Below are positions 1 through 5,069 of a DNA stretch of 5,069 nt, piece by piece. Both the position numbers and the translations under genes were made by a program. This DNA is from an uncultured bacterium (GTDB lineage: Bacteria; Planctomycetota; UBA1135; GCA-002686595), in NCBI GenBank assembly GCA_913058555.1, contig CAJXRJ010000566.1, forward strand, positions 1 to 5,069, in the 5' to 3' direction. Positions within the stretch are counted from its first letter, which is position 1. Every line of letters starts with the position of its first letter. The notes below the pieces were generated by a model. The model searched no databases, was not told where the DNA came from, and saw nothing but the letters and a program-made list of their open reading frames with translations.

Positions 1-831
1 ATCTCCGCCAACGGTGGGGGCCGCGGCGCCGGCTTCGCCGATGCCGTAGTAGATCGTGGTCGAGTCGCTGAGTCCCGTGACTTCGATCTCGTGCTCAAGC
101 CTGGGGGCTGGGTCTGAAGCGGCTAGCGTCAGTGCTTGGGGGGACAGGCCGGTCCAGACGGCACCCACCGTGGGCGTCAGTGTGCGCCAACGAATGACGG
201 CTGCGTCCGGACGCATGTTTTGCAGGTAAGGCCCCCGGATCACGGACGGACCGGTGTGTCCCACGAGCCCAAGGTCGAACGCGGCGTCGGGACTGAAGGG
301 CGAATCCTGGTGCAGTTCCACGGCGATCGTATTCGTTCCGGCGACGAGGTCCCGTGGGCGTAGGAACGTCGGGTAGTGGAAGTCCTGTTTGTAGCCGCTG
401 ATCGAACCCGGTGCGGTCACGGTGGGATTGAGCGGTCCGGCCGGGAGGTTGTCTCTTTGGATCTCCTCGCCGTTCAGGTACACCGCCGCACCGTCGTCCC
501 TCAGGAGCCTCAGCTCCAGCCCCACGTAGGTTGTGGGGTCGGGTACCTGGAACGTGGCACGGAAGTACGACGTGATGTGGCGCTGGACGGGGCTCGGTCC
601 GAAGGAGATCGTCGTGTCCTCGTCGCCGCCGTAGCCGAGGCGGCCGGGCCCAGCGCTCCATTGGGAATCATCGAAGCCAGCCGAGAACCATGCGGGCCCC
701 GGGTCGCTGCCGTTGTCGAGGTAGCGCCAAATGGAGCCCTTGGGGACGAGCTCCACCTGGGCGTATGCCGCGGTGGATCCCCATAGGAGTGCCGCAGCCG
801 CTGCTACGTTCAGGTACGAAGGGAAGGTCAT
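1..831 (-). CDS. Exported protein with jelly-roll-like module and purple-acid-phosphatase-type N-terminal domain (partial, 3' end outside window)
   Basis: The reading frame is open from ATG at 831 to the left edge (277 codons), so the C-terminus is missing. Residues 1-24 resemble a signal peptide: a hydrophobic Ala/Leu stretch ending AYA before Gln25, although the n-region has no Lys or Arg. Residues ~33-192 form a module I recognise from exported proteins of Planctomycetota, Bacteroidota and relatives, with SIWRYLDNGSDPG, FDDSQW, LGYGGDED, YFRATF, LRDDGAAVYLNGEEI, AGTNTIAVELHQ and FDLGL; it is probably a galactose-binding-like beta sandwich. From residue ~197, IRGPYLQNMRPDAAVIRWRT starts a fibronectin-III-like domain typical of the N-terminus of purple acid phosphatases, and TGLSDSTTIYYGIG fits its last strands. 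A calcineurin-like metallophosphoesterase domain would be expected next, but its metal ligands lie outside the window, so enzymatic activity is inference. The start overlaps the stop of the upstream TPR gene as ATGA, which supports both the start choice and translational coupling. No Shine-Dalgarno sequence is visible. Confidence 0.88.
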   Translation of the reverse strand, partial: MTFPSYLNVAAAAALLWGSTAAYAQVELVPKGSIWRYLDNGSDPGPAWFSAGFDDSQWSAGPGRLGYGGDEDTTISFGPSPVQRHITSYFRATFQVPDPTTYVGLELRLLRDDGAAVYLNGEEIQRDNLPAGPLNPTVTAPGSISGYKQDFHYPTFLRPRDLVAGTNTIAVELHQDSPFSPDAAFDLGLVGHTGPSVIRGPYLQNMRPDAAVIRWRTLTPTVGAVWTGLSPQALTLAASDPAPRLEHEIEVTGLSDSTTIYYGIGEAGAAAPTVGGD

Positions 832-1697
832 TGGCGCGAGGGGGTGGGAATGGAGGGTGCGAGTCGAGCGAGCTTGTTCTCCAGCAGTGCGAGGTCGCGG
901 CGAAGGGCGCCGGAGCGTCTGCGCCTTCGTACGACGGGGCGCAACGCAGTGGCCGCAGCTTGCCACTCGGTTCGTGCGCGTTCCGATTGCCCAAGGGCGA
1001 GATAGAGGTCACCGCGCAATGCGGCCACCACGTGCGGCGCCACGCCGGCGGCACACATGGTCTCCGTTCTTCTGAGCGCCGCGGCGAAGGCGCCGAGTTC
1101 GGTTTCGAGCTCGACGGCGCGCTGGATCAAGACTGCGCTACGGGCGCTACCTTGGAGGGCGCTTCTTTGAAGCACGCGGTCGAGGGAGGAGATGCTGGCC
1201 TGCAGGTGTCCGGCTTTGGCCAAGGCGTCCGCGAGCGCGAGCGCATCTTCCTGCGAGAACGCGTCCGGATCGGCCTCGCGGATCGACGCCAGGTCGCAGG
1301 CGGCGGCGAGGTGCTTGTGCGACCGGGTGCGCACCTGGGCCCGCATGCGCCGCGCGGGGAGATCCCCCGGCCGATCCCGCAGGAGGCTCGTCAGAAGTTG
1401 TTCGCTCGCTTCAAAGTCGCCCTCCGCCATCGCGCAAGCGGCGAGCTGTCCTTCGATCTGGAAGGGCAGGGCACCGGCACGCTCGGCGAGCTTGAGCTCG
1501 CGACGGGCGTCGATCACATGCCCTTGTCGTCGCTCGAGGTCAGCGATCGCAAGATGGAGAGACGCGGGCGCCGGGCTCGTGGCGATCTGCCTTCGCAGGG
1601 CGGCGATGTCCTTATGGACGGAGTCGTGGTGCCGGATCGGCGTCGGCGCGGCGACAAAAACGGCGAGTAGTCCAAGGGCGATCGAATGGGCGAGCAT
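828..1697 (-). CDS. Exported tetratricopeptide-repeat (TPR) protein
   Basis: This is a 289-residue protein starting at ATG 1697. The N-terminus (LGLLAVFVAAPTP, residues ~8-20) is a short hydrophobic segment that could be a signal peptide or anchor, so a periplasmic or membrane-attached location is likely. The rest is almost all helical, with TPR-like helix pairs at residues ~44-75 (HLAIADLERRQGHVIDARRE), ~77-110, ~150-180 (ALADALAKAGHLQASISSL) and ~222-250 (LRGDLYLALGQSERARTEW). A basic run, VVRRRRRSG, at ~255-263 precedes a heptad-like helix (LRRDLALLENKLARL). TPRs are protein-protein interaction scaffolds; no catalytic motif is visible. The stop overlaps the start of the phosphatase-like gene (ATGA), so the two are co-translated and may work together, with the TPR protein perhaps an accessory of the exported protein. 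Upstream, 77 bases separate it from the regulator gene on the same strand. No clear Shine-Dalgarno precedes the ATG. The partner relationship is inference. Confidence 0.87.
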   Translation of the reverse strand: MLAHSIALGLLAVFVAAPTPIRHHDSVHKDIAALRRQIATSPAPASLHLAIADLERRQGHVIDARRELKLAERAGALPFQIEGQLAACAMAEGDFEASEQLLTSLLRDRPGDLPARRMRAQVRTRSHKHLAAACDLASIREADPDAFSQEDALALADALAKAGHLQASISSLDRVLQRSALQGSARSAVLIQRAVELETELGAFAAALRRTETMCAAGVAPHVVAALRGDLYLALGQSERARTEWQAAATALRPVVRRRRRSGALRRDLALLENKLARLAPSIPTPSRQ

Positions 1698-1722
1698 TGA
1701 ATACCAATCTACTGCGACGCCG

Positions 1723-1774
1723 CAATCCCGTCAGAGAATCGGGCCCAGCGTTCCTCAAGGTGTCCAGGGGATTG
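1723..1774 (-). terminator. Weak inverted repeat between regulator and TPR genes
   Basis: CAATCCC at 1723-1729 and GGGATTG at 1768-1774 are perfect 7-base inverted arms separated by 38 bases. The second arm lies directly after the stop codon of the regulator gene, in the 77-base gap before the TPR gene. It could form a long-loop stem at the end of the regulator transcript, but there is no T-tract and the loop is large. It may therefore be chance, or a factor-dependent or processing structure. Confidence 0.15.
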
Positions 1775-2143
1775 TCATGCGAGGGCGTTTTCAGGCCCGT
1801 CTTCAGAGGACTCTTCCTCTGCGTCTTCGCTGGTGCGTGCGTCCATGAGGACGCGTTCGAGCTCGGCGAGGTAGGTCAAGAAGGCGCGTTTGCCCTTGGC
1901 TGTGATCTTCGCACGCGTTTCCGCGGTGCGGCCGCCGCCCCGTTTCGTGATGCGCACAAGCGCAGCCTCCTCGAGCACTTTGAGGTGTCGATTGAGGTTG
2001 CCGTCCGTGAGGTCGCAGAGGCGCTTCAGTTCGCTGAAGGTGCGTCCGTCATTGGCGGTGGAGAGGGCGGTGATCGCGGACAGGCGAGCACGCTCGTGTA
2101 GGACGCGCGTGAGGCCTTCGTAGGCAAAGGATCCGTCTTTCAT
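1775..2143 (-). CDS. Winged-helix DNA-binding transcriptional regulator
   Basis: This 122-residue protein resembles the small single-domain winged-helix regulators of the HTH_34 (PF13601) type, related to ArsR and MarR folds. Helix 1 covers ~5-28 (VLHERARLSAITAL), the helix-turn-helix is at ~34-60 (FSELKRLCDLTDGNLNRHLKVLEEA, with TDGNLNRHL in the recognition helix), and the wing at ~63-84 has the basic GGGR turn (ITKRGGGRTAETRAKIT). A helix, AFLTYLAELERVL (~87-99), probably serves dimerisation. The tail from ~102 is acidic (EDAEEESSEDG) and looks disordered. There are no clustered Cys ligands, so metal sensing of the classic ArsR kind is not indicated. The frame is open upstream to 2380, but the start at 2143 is preferred: it gives the family length, has a GAGGA Shine-Dalgarno nine bases upstream, and overlaps the stop of the upstream membrane-protein gene as ATGA. 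It is probably a repressor of its own operon and perhaps of the divergent membrane pair; that part is inference. Confidence 0.92.
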   Translation of the reverse strand: MKDGSFAYEGLTRVLHERARLSAITALSTANDGRTFSELKRLCDLTDGNLNRHLKVLEEAALVRITKRGGGRTAETRAKITAKGKRAFLTYLAELERVLMDARTSEDAEEESSEDGPENALA

Positions 2144-2754
2144 TCGGTCTCTTCCTCTGTGTCCCGGTGGGAGGGAGCCGTGCGGCGAAGGGCGGCGGCG
2201 GATACAAACTGGCCGATGCCGAAGGTCAGCCCCATGGCCCATGGGGACACAACGGCGCCTTCCCTGCTCGCTACGGTCATGGCAAGGCCGGCAGCCACGT
2301 AAAAGAGCGCCACGCCGTGGATCGCGGAAGGGAGGTAGGGGCGCGAGGCCAGGACCCCAAGTCCAAAGAGCGTGGTCCAAATGCCCGGCAACAGCTCAGC
2401 CCGCTCCTGGAGGACAAAGCCCATCACGAGGCCGCAAAGGAGAGCCGGAACAAGCTGCGCTACTGCGCTCCAGGTTCCGGGCCCGGAGAGGGAGCGCCTG
2501 CGCAGGAACAGGTCGAGGGCGCCGACGCTCGCTCCGATGGCGGCGACGGTCAACCAGTAGCCAGCATGGACCTTGGCTGAGGCTTCAGGCACCACAAACG
2601 GCTCGAGGGCCGCCGCCAAGAGCGCCATCGCTCCCAGGCACGCGACCGGAATCGCCCGGTACCCGCGAAAGTGCGACGAGCGGGCCACCTGGGCGTGGAT
2701 ATCGGCCAATCGCTCGAAGGCGATATCGAGTCGGGGATCGCGGGGCGGGCTCAT
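2140..2754 (-). CDS. Six-helix integral membrane protein paired with winged-helix regulator
   Basis: With the ATG at 2754 this is a 204-residue protein. A soluble amphipathic N-terminus (residues 1-32, IAFERLADIHAQVARSSHFRGYRAIPVA at its end) leads into about six membrane segments at ~33-55, 65-85, 97-117, 121-138, 143-162 and 170-190, followed by a short charged tail (RDTEEETE). I recall similar SxxFRGYRA-containing membrane proteins encoded next to HTH_34-type regulators in other bacteria, but know of no assigned function. Pairing with a regulator by an ATGA overlap suggests that it senses something or controls the regulator, though a transporter-like role is equally possible. The reading frame also allows a GTG start at 2772 (six residues longer). 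Neither start has a Shine-Dalgarno; ATG 2754 is chosen for codon type and because MSPPRDPRLD reads as a natural N-terminus. A small hairpin abuts this ATG. A sigma70-like promoter lies 91 bases upstream. Confidence 0.85.
   Translation of the reverse strand: MSPPRDPRLDIAFERLADIHAQVARSSHFRGYRAIPVACLGAMALLAAALEPFVVPEASAKVHAGYWLTVAAIGASVGALDLFLRRRSLSGPGTWSAVAQLVPALLCGLVMGFVLQERAELLPGIWTTLFGLGVLASRPYLPSAIHGVALFYVAAGLAMTVASREGAVVSPWAMGLTFGIGQFVSAAALRRTAPSHRDTEEETE
2153..2157 (-). promoter_or_regulatory. Shine-Dalgarno of the winged-helix regulator
   Basis: On the minus strand this reads GAGGA, nine bases before ATG 2143, and lies inside the end of the membrane-protein gene, where it helps encode the EEETE tail. 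It is the clearest ribosome binding site in the window and decides the regulator start in favour of 2143 over longer in-frame alternatives. Confidence 0.55.
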
Positions 2755-2768
2755 GGCAATACTTTGCC
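2755..2768 (-). promoter_or_regulatory. Short hairpin touching the start codon of the membrane-protein gene
   Basis: GGCAA and TTGCC form perfect 5-base arms around a 4-base loop immediately 5' of ATG 2754. In the transcript this stem would occupy the usual Shine-Dalgarno position. It could modulate initiation, be a protein-binding half-site pair, or be chance. If translation starts at GTG 2772 it is coding sequence instead. Confidence 0.25.
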
Positions 2769-2848
2769 ACACAGAGGAAGGGCGGGCAAGATGTGGTGCC
2801 CACTCCCGGGGCGGGGTGCCTCCATCGGAGATGGTCGGCGGGGGATTC

Positions 2849-2854
2849 TATAAG
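2849..2854 (+). promoter_or_regulatory. Candidate -10 element for the divergent membrane-protein pair
   Basis: TATAAG matches TATAAT at 5 of 6 positions and would start transcription near 2861, about 36 bases before ATG 2897. No good -35 box is seen 16-18 bases upstream, so an activator or another sigma factor may be needed. It overlaps the -10 of the opposite-strand promoter, so the two would compete. Confidence 0.3.
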
Positions 2855-2856
2855 CT

Positions 2857-2867
2857 TTGCATTGCAA
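2857..2867. promoter_or_regulatory. Candidate operator: perfect inverted repeat between divergent promoters
   Basis: TTGCA-T-TGCAA is a perfect 5-1-5 inverted repeat. It lies wholly within the 17-base spacer of the minus-strand promoter and over the predicted transcript start of the plus-strand gene. A dimeric winged-helix protein bound here could block both directions. The regulator encoded at 1775-2143 is the obvious candidate, which is inference. Eleven bases is short for a full operator, so flanking bases may contribute. Confidence 0.35.
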
Positions 2868-2896
2868 GGCCAAGGGTGCAGCGGCACGGTGTCCCC

Positions 2897-3598
2897 ATGT
2901 TCGGATCTATCGACAGCCTCCTCAGGGGGCGCTACACCGACCCTGATCGGCTCCGGGAAGGGCGCGTCGAGCTGCCCATCGTTTCGCTGACGTGCACCTG
3001 CTTGCTGCTCGGCGGGCTGTACGGCGCATCCATGGGCCTCTACTCGGCCTTGGCCCGCCCAGGGATGGACGGGGGCATGCAGGTCATCGCGAGCGTGATC
3101 AAGGTGCCGCTGCTTTTCCTCGCGACGTTGATGGTGACGTTCCCGTCGCTGTACGTGGTTTCAGCCCTGGCTCGGTCGCGCCTGCGGGGGCCCGAGATCC
3201 TTCGCCTGCTCTTGGCGGCGATAGCGGTCAACCTGGCGCTGCTGGCGAGCTTGGCGCCGGTGGCGGCGTTCTTCACGTTGTCCACCGACAGCTACCCCTT
3301 CATCAAGCTGCTACACATCCTGTTCTTCGTCGCCTCCGGCGCGGTCGGGCTGAACTTCCTACGCCGAACGTTGCCGGGCGTCCTCGAACCGGCGGGAGGG
3401 ACGGAGGTGCAAGTGGACCGCACCGGCGCCGTGTTCCGGGTCTGGATTGGAATCTATGGCGTGGTGGGCGCGCAGATGGGCTGGATCATGCGCCCTTTTG
3501 TGGGGGATCCGGACCAGAGCTTCTCGTGGTTTCGGCCGCGGGACTCGAACTTCGTCATGGCGTTCTTCGAAGCGCTCACTGGCACTTTTGGCGGTTAG
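2897..3598 (+). CDS. Five-helix membrane protein, first of a tandem paralogous pair
   Basis: This 233-residue protein has a charged cytoplasmic-looking N-terminus (MFGSIDSLLRGRYTDPDRLR) and about five membrane segments at ~27-51, 62-92, 101-128, 133-156 and 179-202. Motifs shared with the next gene are YGxxMG (42-47), KVPLL (69-73), PSLYV (83-87), APVAAFFTLS (120-129) and QMGWIMRPFVGDP (193-205) followed by FRP (212-214). The helix count and the K-x-PLL motif loosely recall Yip1-like membrane proteins, but I cannot assign that family. I recall hypothetical proteins with the RPFxG motif in other high-GC bacteria, none with known function. ATG 2897 is chosen although the frame is open upstream to 2573: upstream residues are compositionally unlike protein, run antisense to the neighbouring gene, and a promoter lies between. 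Only a weak GGTG precedes the start. It is transcribed divergently from the membrane/regulator operon and leads the downstream paralogue by three bases. Confidence 0.88.
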   Translation: MFGSIDSLLRGRYTDPDRLREGRVELPIVSLTCTCLLLGGLYGASMGLYSALARPGMDGGMQVIASVIKVPLLFLATLMVTFPSLYVVSALARSRLRGPEILRLLLAAIAVNLALLASLAPVAAFFTLSTDSYPFIKLLHILFFVASGAVGLNFLRRTLPGVLEPAGGTEVQVDRTGAVFRVWIGIYGVVGAQMGWIMRPFVGDPDQSFSWFRPRDSNFVMAFFEALTGTFGG

Positions 3599-3601
3599 CC
3601 C

Positions 3602-4246
3602 GTGATCGTCTCTGAAGTCCTCCGCTCCCAGGGGCGCTTCTCCGTGGGGGCGCCGAGGATTCCATGGCTCGCGCTCGTGGCGACCTTTACCGCGGCGACG
3701 CTCGTCTATGGGTTGGTCATGGGCACGTGGTCGGGGCGTTCTACTCAGGTCTTGTACTCCGGCCTCAAGGCGCCGCTCTTGCTGGGTGGGACGACGCTCA
3801 TCTGTCTCCCCAACTTCTATGTGCTCGGCGCGGCCCTTGGGCTGCGGGACGATCTAGAGGCGGCGCTCAGGGGGATCGTGACGGCCCAAGCAACCGTGGG
3901 ACTTGCCCTCGCGGCCGCAGCGCCGCTGACGGGGTTCGTCTACCTTTCCGGCTGTGGGTACGCCGGCGCGACGCTCTCTAACGGTGTGGCGTTCCTCGCG
4001 GCCACCCTCGCGGGGCAGTGGACGTTGGCGCGGCACTACCGGCCATTGATCGAGGGAAACCCCCGCCATCGCGTGGCCCTCGTTGCGTGGGTCATGCTCT
4101 ATCAGTTCGTGGCCATTCAACTGGCGTGGTCCCTGCGGCCGTTCATTGGCGACCCAGGCGTTGCGACGACGTTCCTGCGGCCGGAGTCTTGGACGAATGC
4201 CTACGTCGATGCTGCCGAAGCGATGCGCTTGGTGCTCGGGCGTTAG
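3602..4246 (+). CDS. Five-helix membrane protein, second of the tandem paralogous pair
   Basis: This 214-residue protein starts at GTG 3602, three bases after the stop of its paralogue, so they form one operon; GGCGG at 3590-3594 may serve as a weak ribosome site. Membrane segments lie at ~22-43, 51-78, 90-115, 121-138 and 158-182. It repeats the neighbour's plan: YGLVMG (36-41), KAPLL (56-60), PNFYV (70-74), APLTGFVYLS (107-116), QLAWSLRPFIGDP (173-185) and LRP (192-194). The distances between K and P (14 residues), between the two prolines (38), and from the second proline to Ser (8) are identical in both proteins, which argues strongly for ancient duplication. The N-terminus is shorter, and the segment before KAPLL is seven residues shorter than in the neighbour. 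Probably the two form a heteromeric membrane complex, since separate but adjacent diverged copies have been kept; this is inference and the function is unknown. Confidence 0.88.
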   Translation: MIVSEVLRSQGRFSVGAPRIPWLALVATFTAATLVYGLVMGTWSGRSTQVLYSGLKAPLLLGGTTLICLPNFYVLGAALGLRDDLEAALRGIVTAQATVGLALAAAAPLTGFVYLSGCGYAGATLSNGVAFLAATLAGQWTLARHYRPLIEGNPRHRVALVAWVMLYQFVAIQLAWSLRPFIGDPGVATTFLRPESWTNAYVDAAEAMRLVLGR

Positions 4247-4249
4247 TGG

Positions 4250-4261
4250 GGGGCGCGCCCC
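4250..4261. terminator. GC palindrome between convergent gene ends
   Basis: GGGGCGCGCCCC is a perfect 12-base palindrome in the 28-base gap between the stop codons of the converging genes (4246 plus, 4275 minus). It could fold into a short four-pair stem on either strand and act as a weak bidirectional terminator, but there is no T-tract on either side. An 8-base palindrome, CTAGCTAG (4271-4278), overlaps the minus-strand stop. Confidence 0.2.
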
Positions 4262-4274
4262 GACCCGCACCTAG

Positions 4275-5069
4275 CTAGCGGGATCGCCCTTGGAACAACG
4301 CCTCCAGGCGATCGGCTTCACCGGTTTGATGGTCCCAGGATCCATCGGGCCGGAAGCGCATCTCGGTATCCACGGCGGATGAGAGCGCGGCCGCCGCCCG
4401 GGTCTTGACCCAGGCCAACGTTTGAACGCGCGGCCACGTCCGGGGGCTCTTCTTCTCCCCGGGAGTCTCGGCCCGCAAGACCGAGAGAAGGAACGGCGCC
4501 ACGCCCCATGCGCCTGCGAACCCAAGGGCAGCGGAGGCGCACTCCACCCGCACCGCGAGATCTGGGTGGGGGAGCGCACCGGTCGCAAGTTCGACGAGGG
4601 TCGCCGCTTCGGGTGAACCAGCGGCCAAGTGGGGTCCCAGGGCCTGGGCTGCGACGATGTCCACGCCATTCACGGCCCGCGAAGCCGGAGCGTTCTTCGC
4701 GCCCAAGCGTTCCATCAGTAGTTCCTTCGCCACTGCGGACGACGGCTGGCCGAGGTCGAGGGCCGCCCCGAGCAAGACCGCGGCGCGGGTCGCGGTTTCC
4801 GCGGGGCCGTCCAGGTGCTCACCGATGGCGCGAACCTCCGCTTCGCCCGGGCCATTTTCCTGAAGGAGCCAGCCCGCGCGAATCGAGTCGGCGCGCGCCC
4901 CGAACCCTGCGGCAGAGACGCTCGTCCAATCGGGAAGGGGGGACACGGGAATCGTGACCTCCGGTGGGGCCTCGCCCTCGGGCATGAGGGCCCAGGCGAT
5001 CCCTGCAACAGTCAAGGCGCCGACCATTCCCACGCACAGTCGGAGCCCGGCGGGGAGAGGGCCCCAAGG
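4275..5069 (-). CDS. HEAT-repeat-like membrane-anchored or exported protein (partial, 5' end outside window)
   Basis: The frame is open from the right edge to TAG at 4277-4275, 264 residues in the window. Internal starts exist (GTG 5033, ATG 5027), but the upstream codons (PWGPLPAGLRLCV) continue naturally into the hydrophobic segment VGMVGALTVAGIAWALMP, so the true start probably lies outside. That segment is a single N-terminal membrane anchor or signal. A Pro-rich linker follows, then helical repeats resembling HEAT/armadillo units. Counted from GTG 5033, they run from ~60 (AEVRAIGEHL) through ~98-112 (SAVAKELLMERLG) and ~123-135 (GVDIVAAQALGPH) to ~155-187 (HPDLAVRVECASAALGFAGA, then FLLSVLRAETP). 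The end (TLAWVKTRAAAALS, RFRPDGSWDHQ, EADRLEALF) is the part most likely to be a conserved family signature. HEAT repeats bind proteins; no catalytic residues are evident. The gene converges on the paralogue pair and shares no regulation with it that I can see. Confidence 0.82.
   Translation of the reverse strand, partial: PWGPLPAGLRLCVGMVGALTVAGIAWALMPEGEAPPEVTIPVSPLPDWTSVSAAGFGARADSIRAGWLLQENGPGEAEVRAIGEHLDGPAETATRAAVLLGAALDLGQPSSAVAKELLMERLGAKNAPASRAVNGVDIVAAQALGPHLAAGSPEAATLVELATGALPHPDLAVRVECASAALGFAGAWGVAPFLLSVLRAETPGEKKSPRTWPRVQTLAWVKTRAAAALSSAVDTEMRFRPDGSWDHQTGEADRLEALFQGRSR

Larger units (their letters stand above)
2845..2873 (-). promoter_or_regulatory. Sigma70-like promoter of the membrane-protein/regulator operon
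   Basis: On the minus strand, TTGGCC (2873-2868, 4 of 6 matches to TTGACA) and TAGAAT (2850-2845, 5 of 6 matches to TATAAT) are separated by exactly 17 bases. The predicted transcript start is near 2838, giving a leader of about 84 bases to ATG 2754. The leader is GC-rich and contains a short inverted repeat, CCATC-GGA-GATGG, at 2822-2834. This is the only AT-rich island in the divergent intergenic region, which supports a promoter; there is no experimental support. Confidence 0.45.

Noticed and set aside
95..661. Minus-strand open frame of 188 codons within the phosphatase-like gene
   Set aside because: It is an out-of-frame Arg/Pro-rich shadow. The frame from 831 has a signal peptide and recognisable domains.
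690..1670. Long plus-strand open frame (326 codons) opposite the TPR gene
   Set aside because: It is antisense to a gene with clear TPR-like repeats and a coupled partner. Its product is Gly/Arg/Glu-rich low-complexity sequence with no domain-like pattern, as expected from the complement of GC-rich coding DNA.
2144..2380. N-terminal extension of the winged-helix regulator
   Set aside because: The added 79 residues are Arg/Pro-rich shadow of the overlapping membrane-protein frame. The ATG at 2143 has a Shine-Dalgarno and gives the normal length for the family.
2794..2820. Direct repeat GGTGCC and the CCCGGGGCGGGG tract
   Set aside because: Two six-base copies in GC-rich sequence are expected by chance, and no third copy or regular spacing is seen.
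2573..2896. N-terminal extension of the first five-helix protein
   Set aside because: The extra 108 codons are antisense to the six-helix membrane gene and its leader, read as unstructured sequence, and would require transcription from inside that gene. ATG 2897 follows the promoter-like island.
2241..2990. Plus-strand open frame (249 codons) across the membrane-protein gene and the intergenic region
   Set aside because: The translation is an Arg/Gly/Pro/Ser-rich shadow. It crosses the divergent promoter and overlaps the credible five-helix protein in another frame.
2992..3615. Second plus-strand open frame inside the first five-helix gene
   Set aside because: It is a +1 shadow rich in Arg/Gly/His with no hydrophobic segments, whereas the accepted frame has five membrane helices and motifs shared with its neighbour.
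4508..4957. Plus-strand open frame opposite the HEAT-like gene
   Set aside because: It is an Arg/Pro/Ser-rich antisense shadow with no recognisable features.

Overview
The window is GC-rich, densely coding bacterial DNA and looks chromosomal. No tRNA, rRNA, CRISPR array, insertion sequence or plasmid function is visible. The mix of protein types suggests Planctomycetota, with Myxococcota or another high-GC lineage as alternatives: an exported purple-acid-phosphatase-like protein behind a jelly-roll module, exported TPR and HEAT proteins, a small winged-helix regulator paired with a membrane protein, and mostly weak or absent Shine-Dalgarno sequences. This placement is inference; there is no marker gene.

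Layout. Positions 1-1697 (minus strand) hold a TPR-repeat exported protein (1697 to 828) followed by the first 277 codons of an exported protein (831 to 1, running off the left edge), joined by an ATGA stop/start overlap. Positions 1775-2754 (minus strand) hold a six-helix membrane protein (2754 to 2140) and a winged-helix regulator (2143 to 1775), also joined by an ATGA overlap. Positions 2897-4246 (plus strand) hold two adjacent five-helix membrane proteins, three bases apart, that are diverged tandem paralogues. Positions 4275-5069 (minus strand) hold a HEAT-like, membrane-anchored or exported protein converging on them, with its start beyond the right edge. No stretch above 300 bases lacks a gene.

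The most interesting part is the 142-base divergent intergenic region at 2755-2896. An AT-rich island carries a good sigma70-like promoter for the membrane-protein/regulator operon, an overlapping -10 element facing the paralogue pair, and a perfect 5-1-5 inverted repeat between them. A simple model is that the encoded winged-helix protein binds this repeat and controls both its own operon and the two membrane paralogues, possibly with the six-helix protein as its membrane partner. The promoter elements, overlaps and paralogy are read from the sequence; the regulatory circuit is inference. No biochemical function can be assigned to the membrane proteins.
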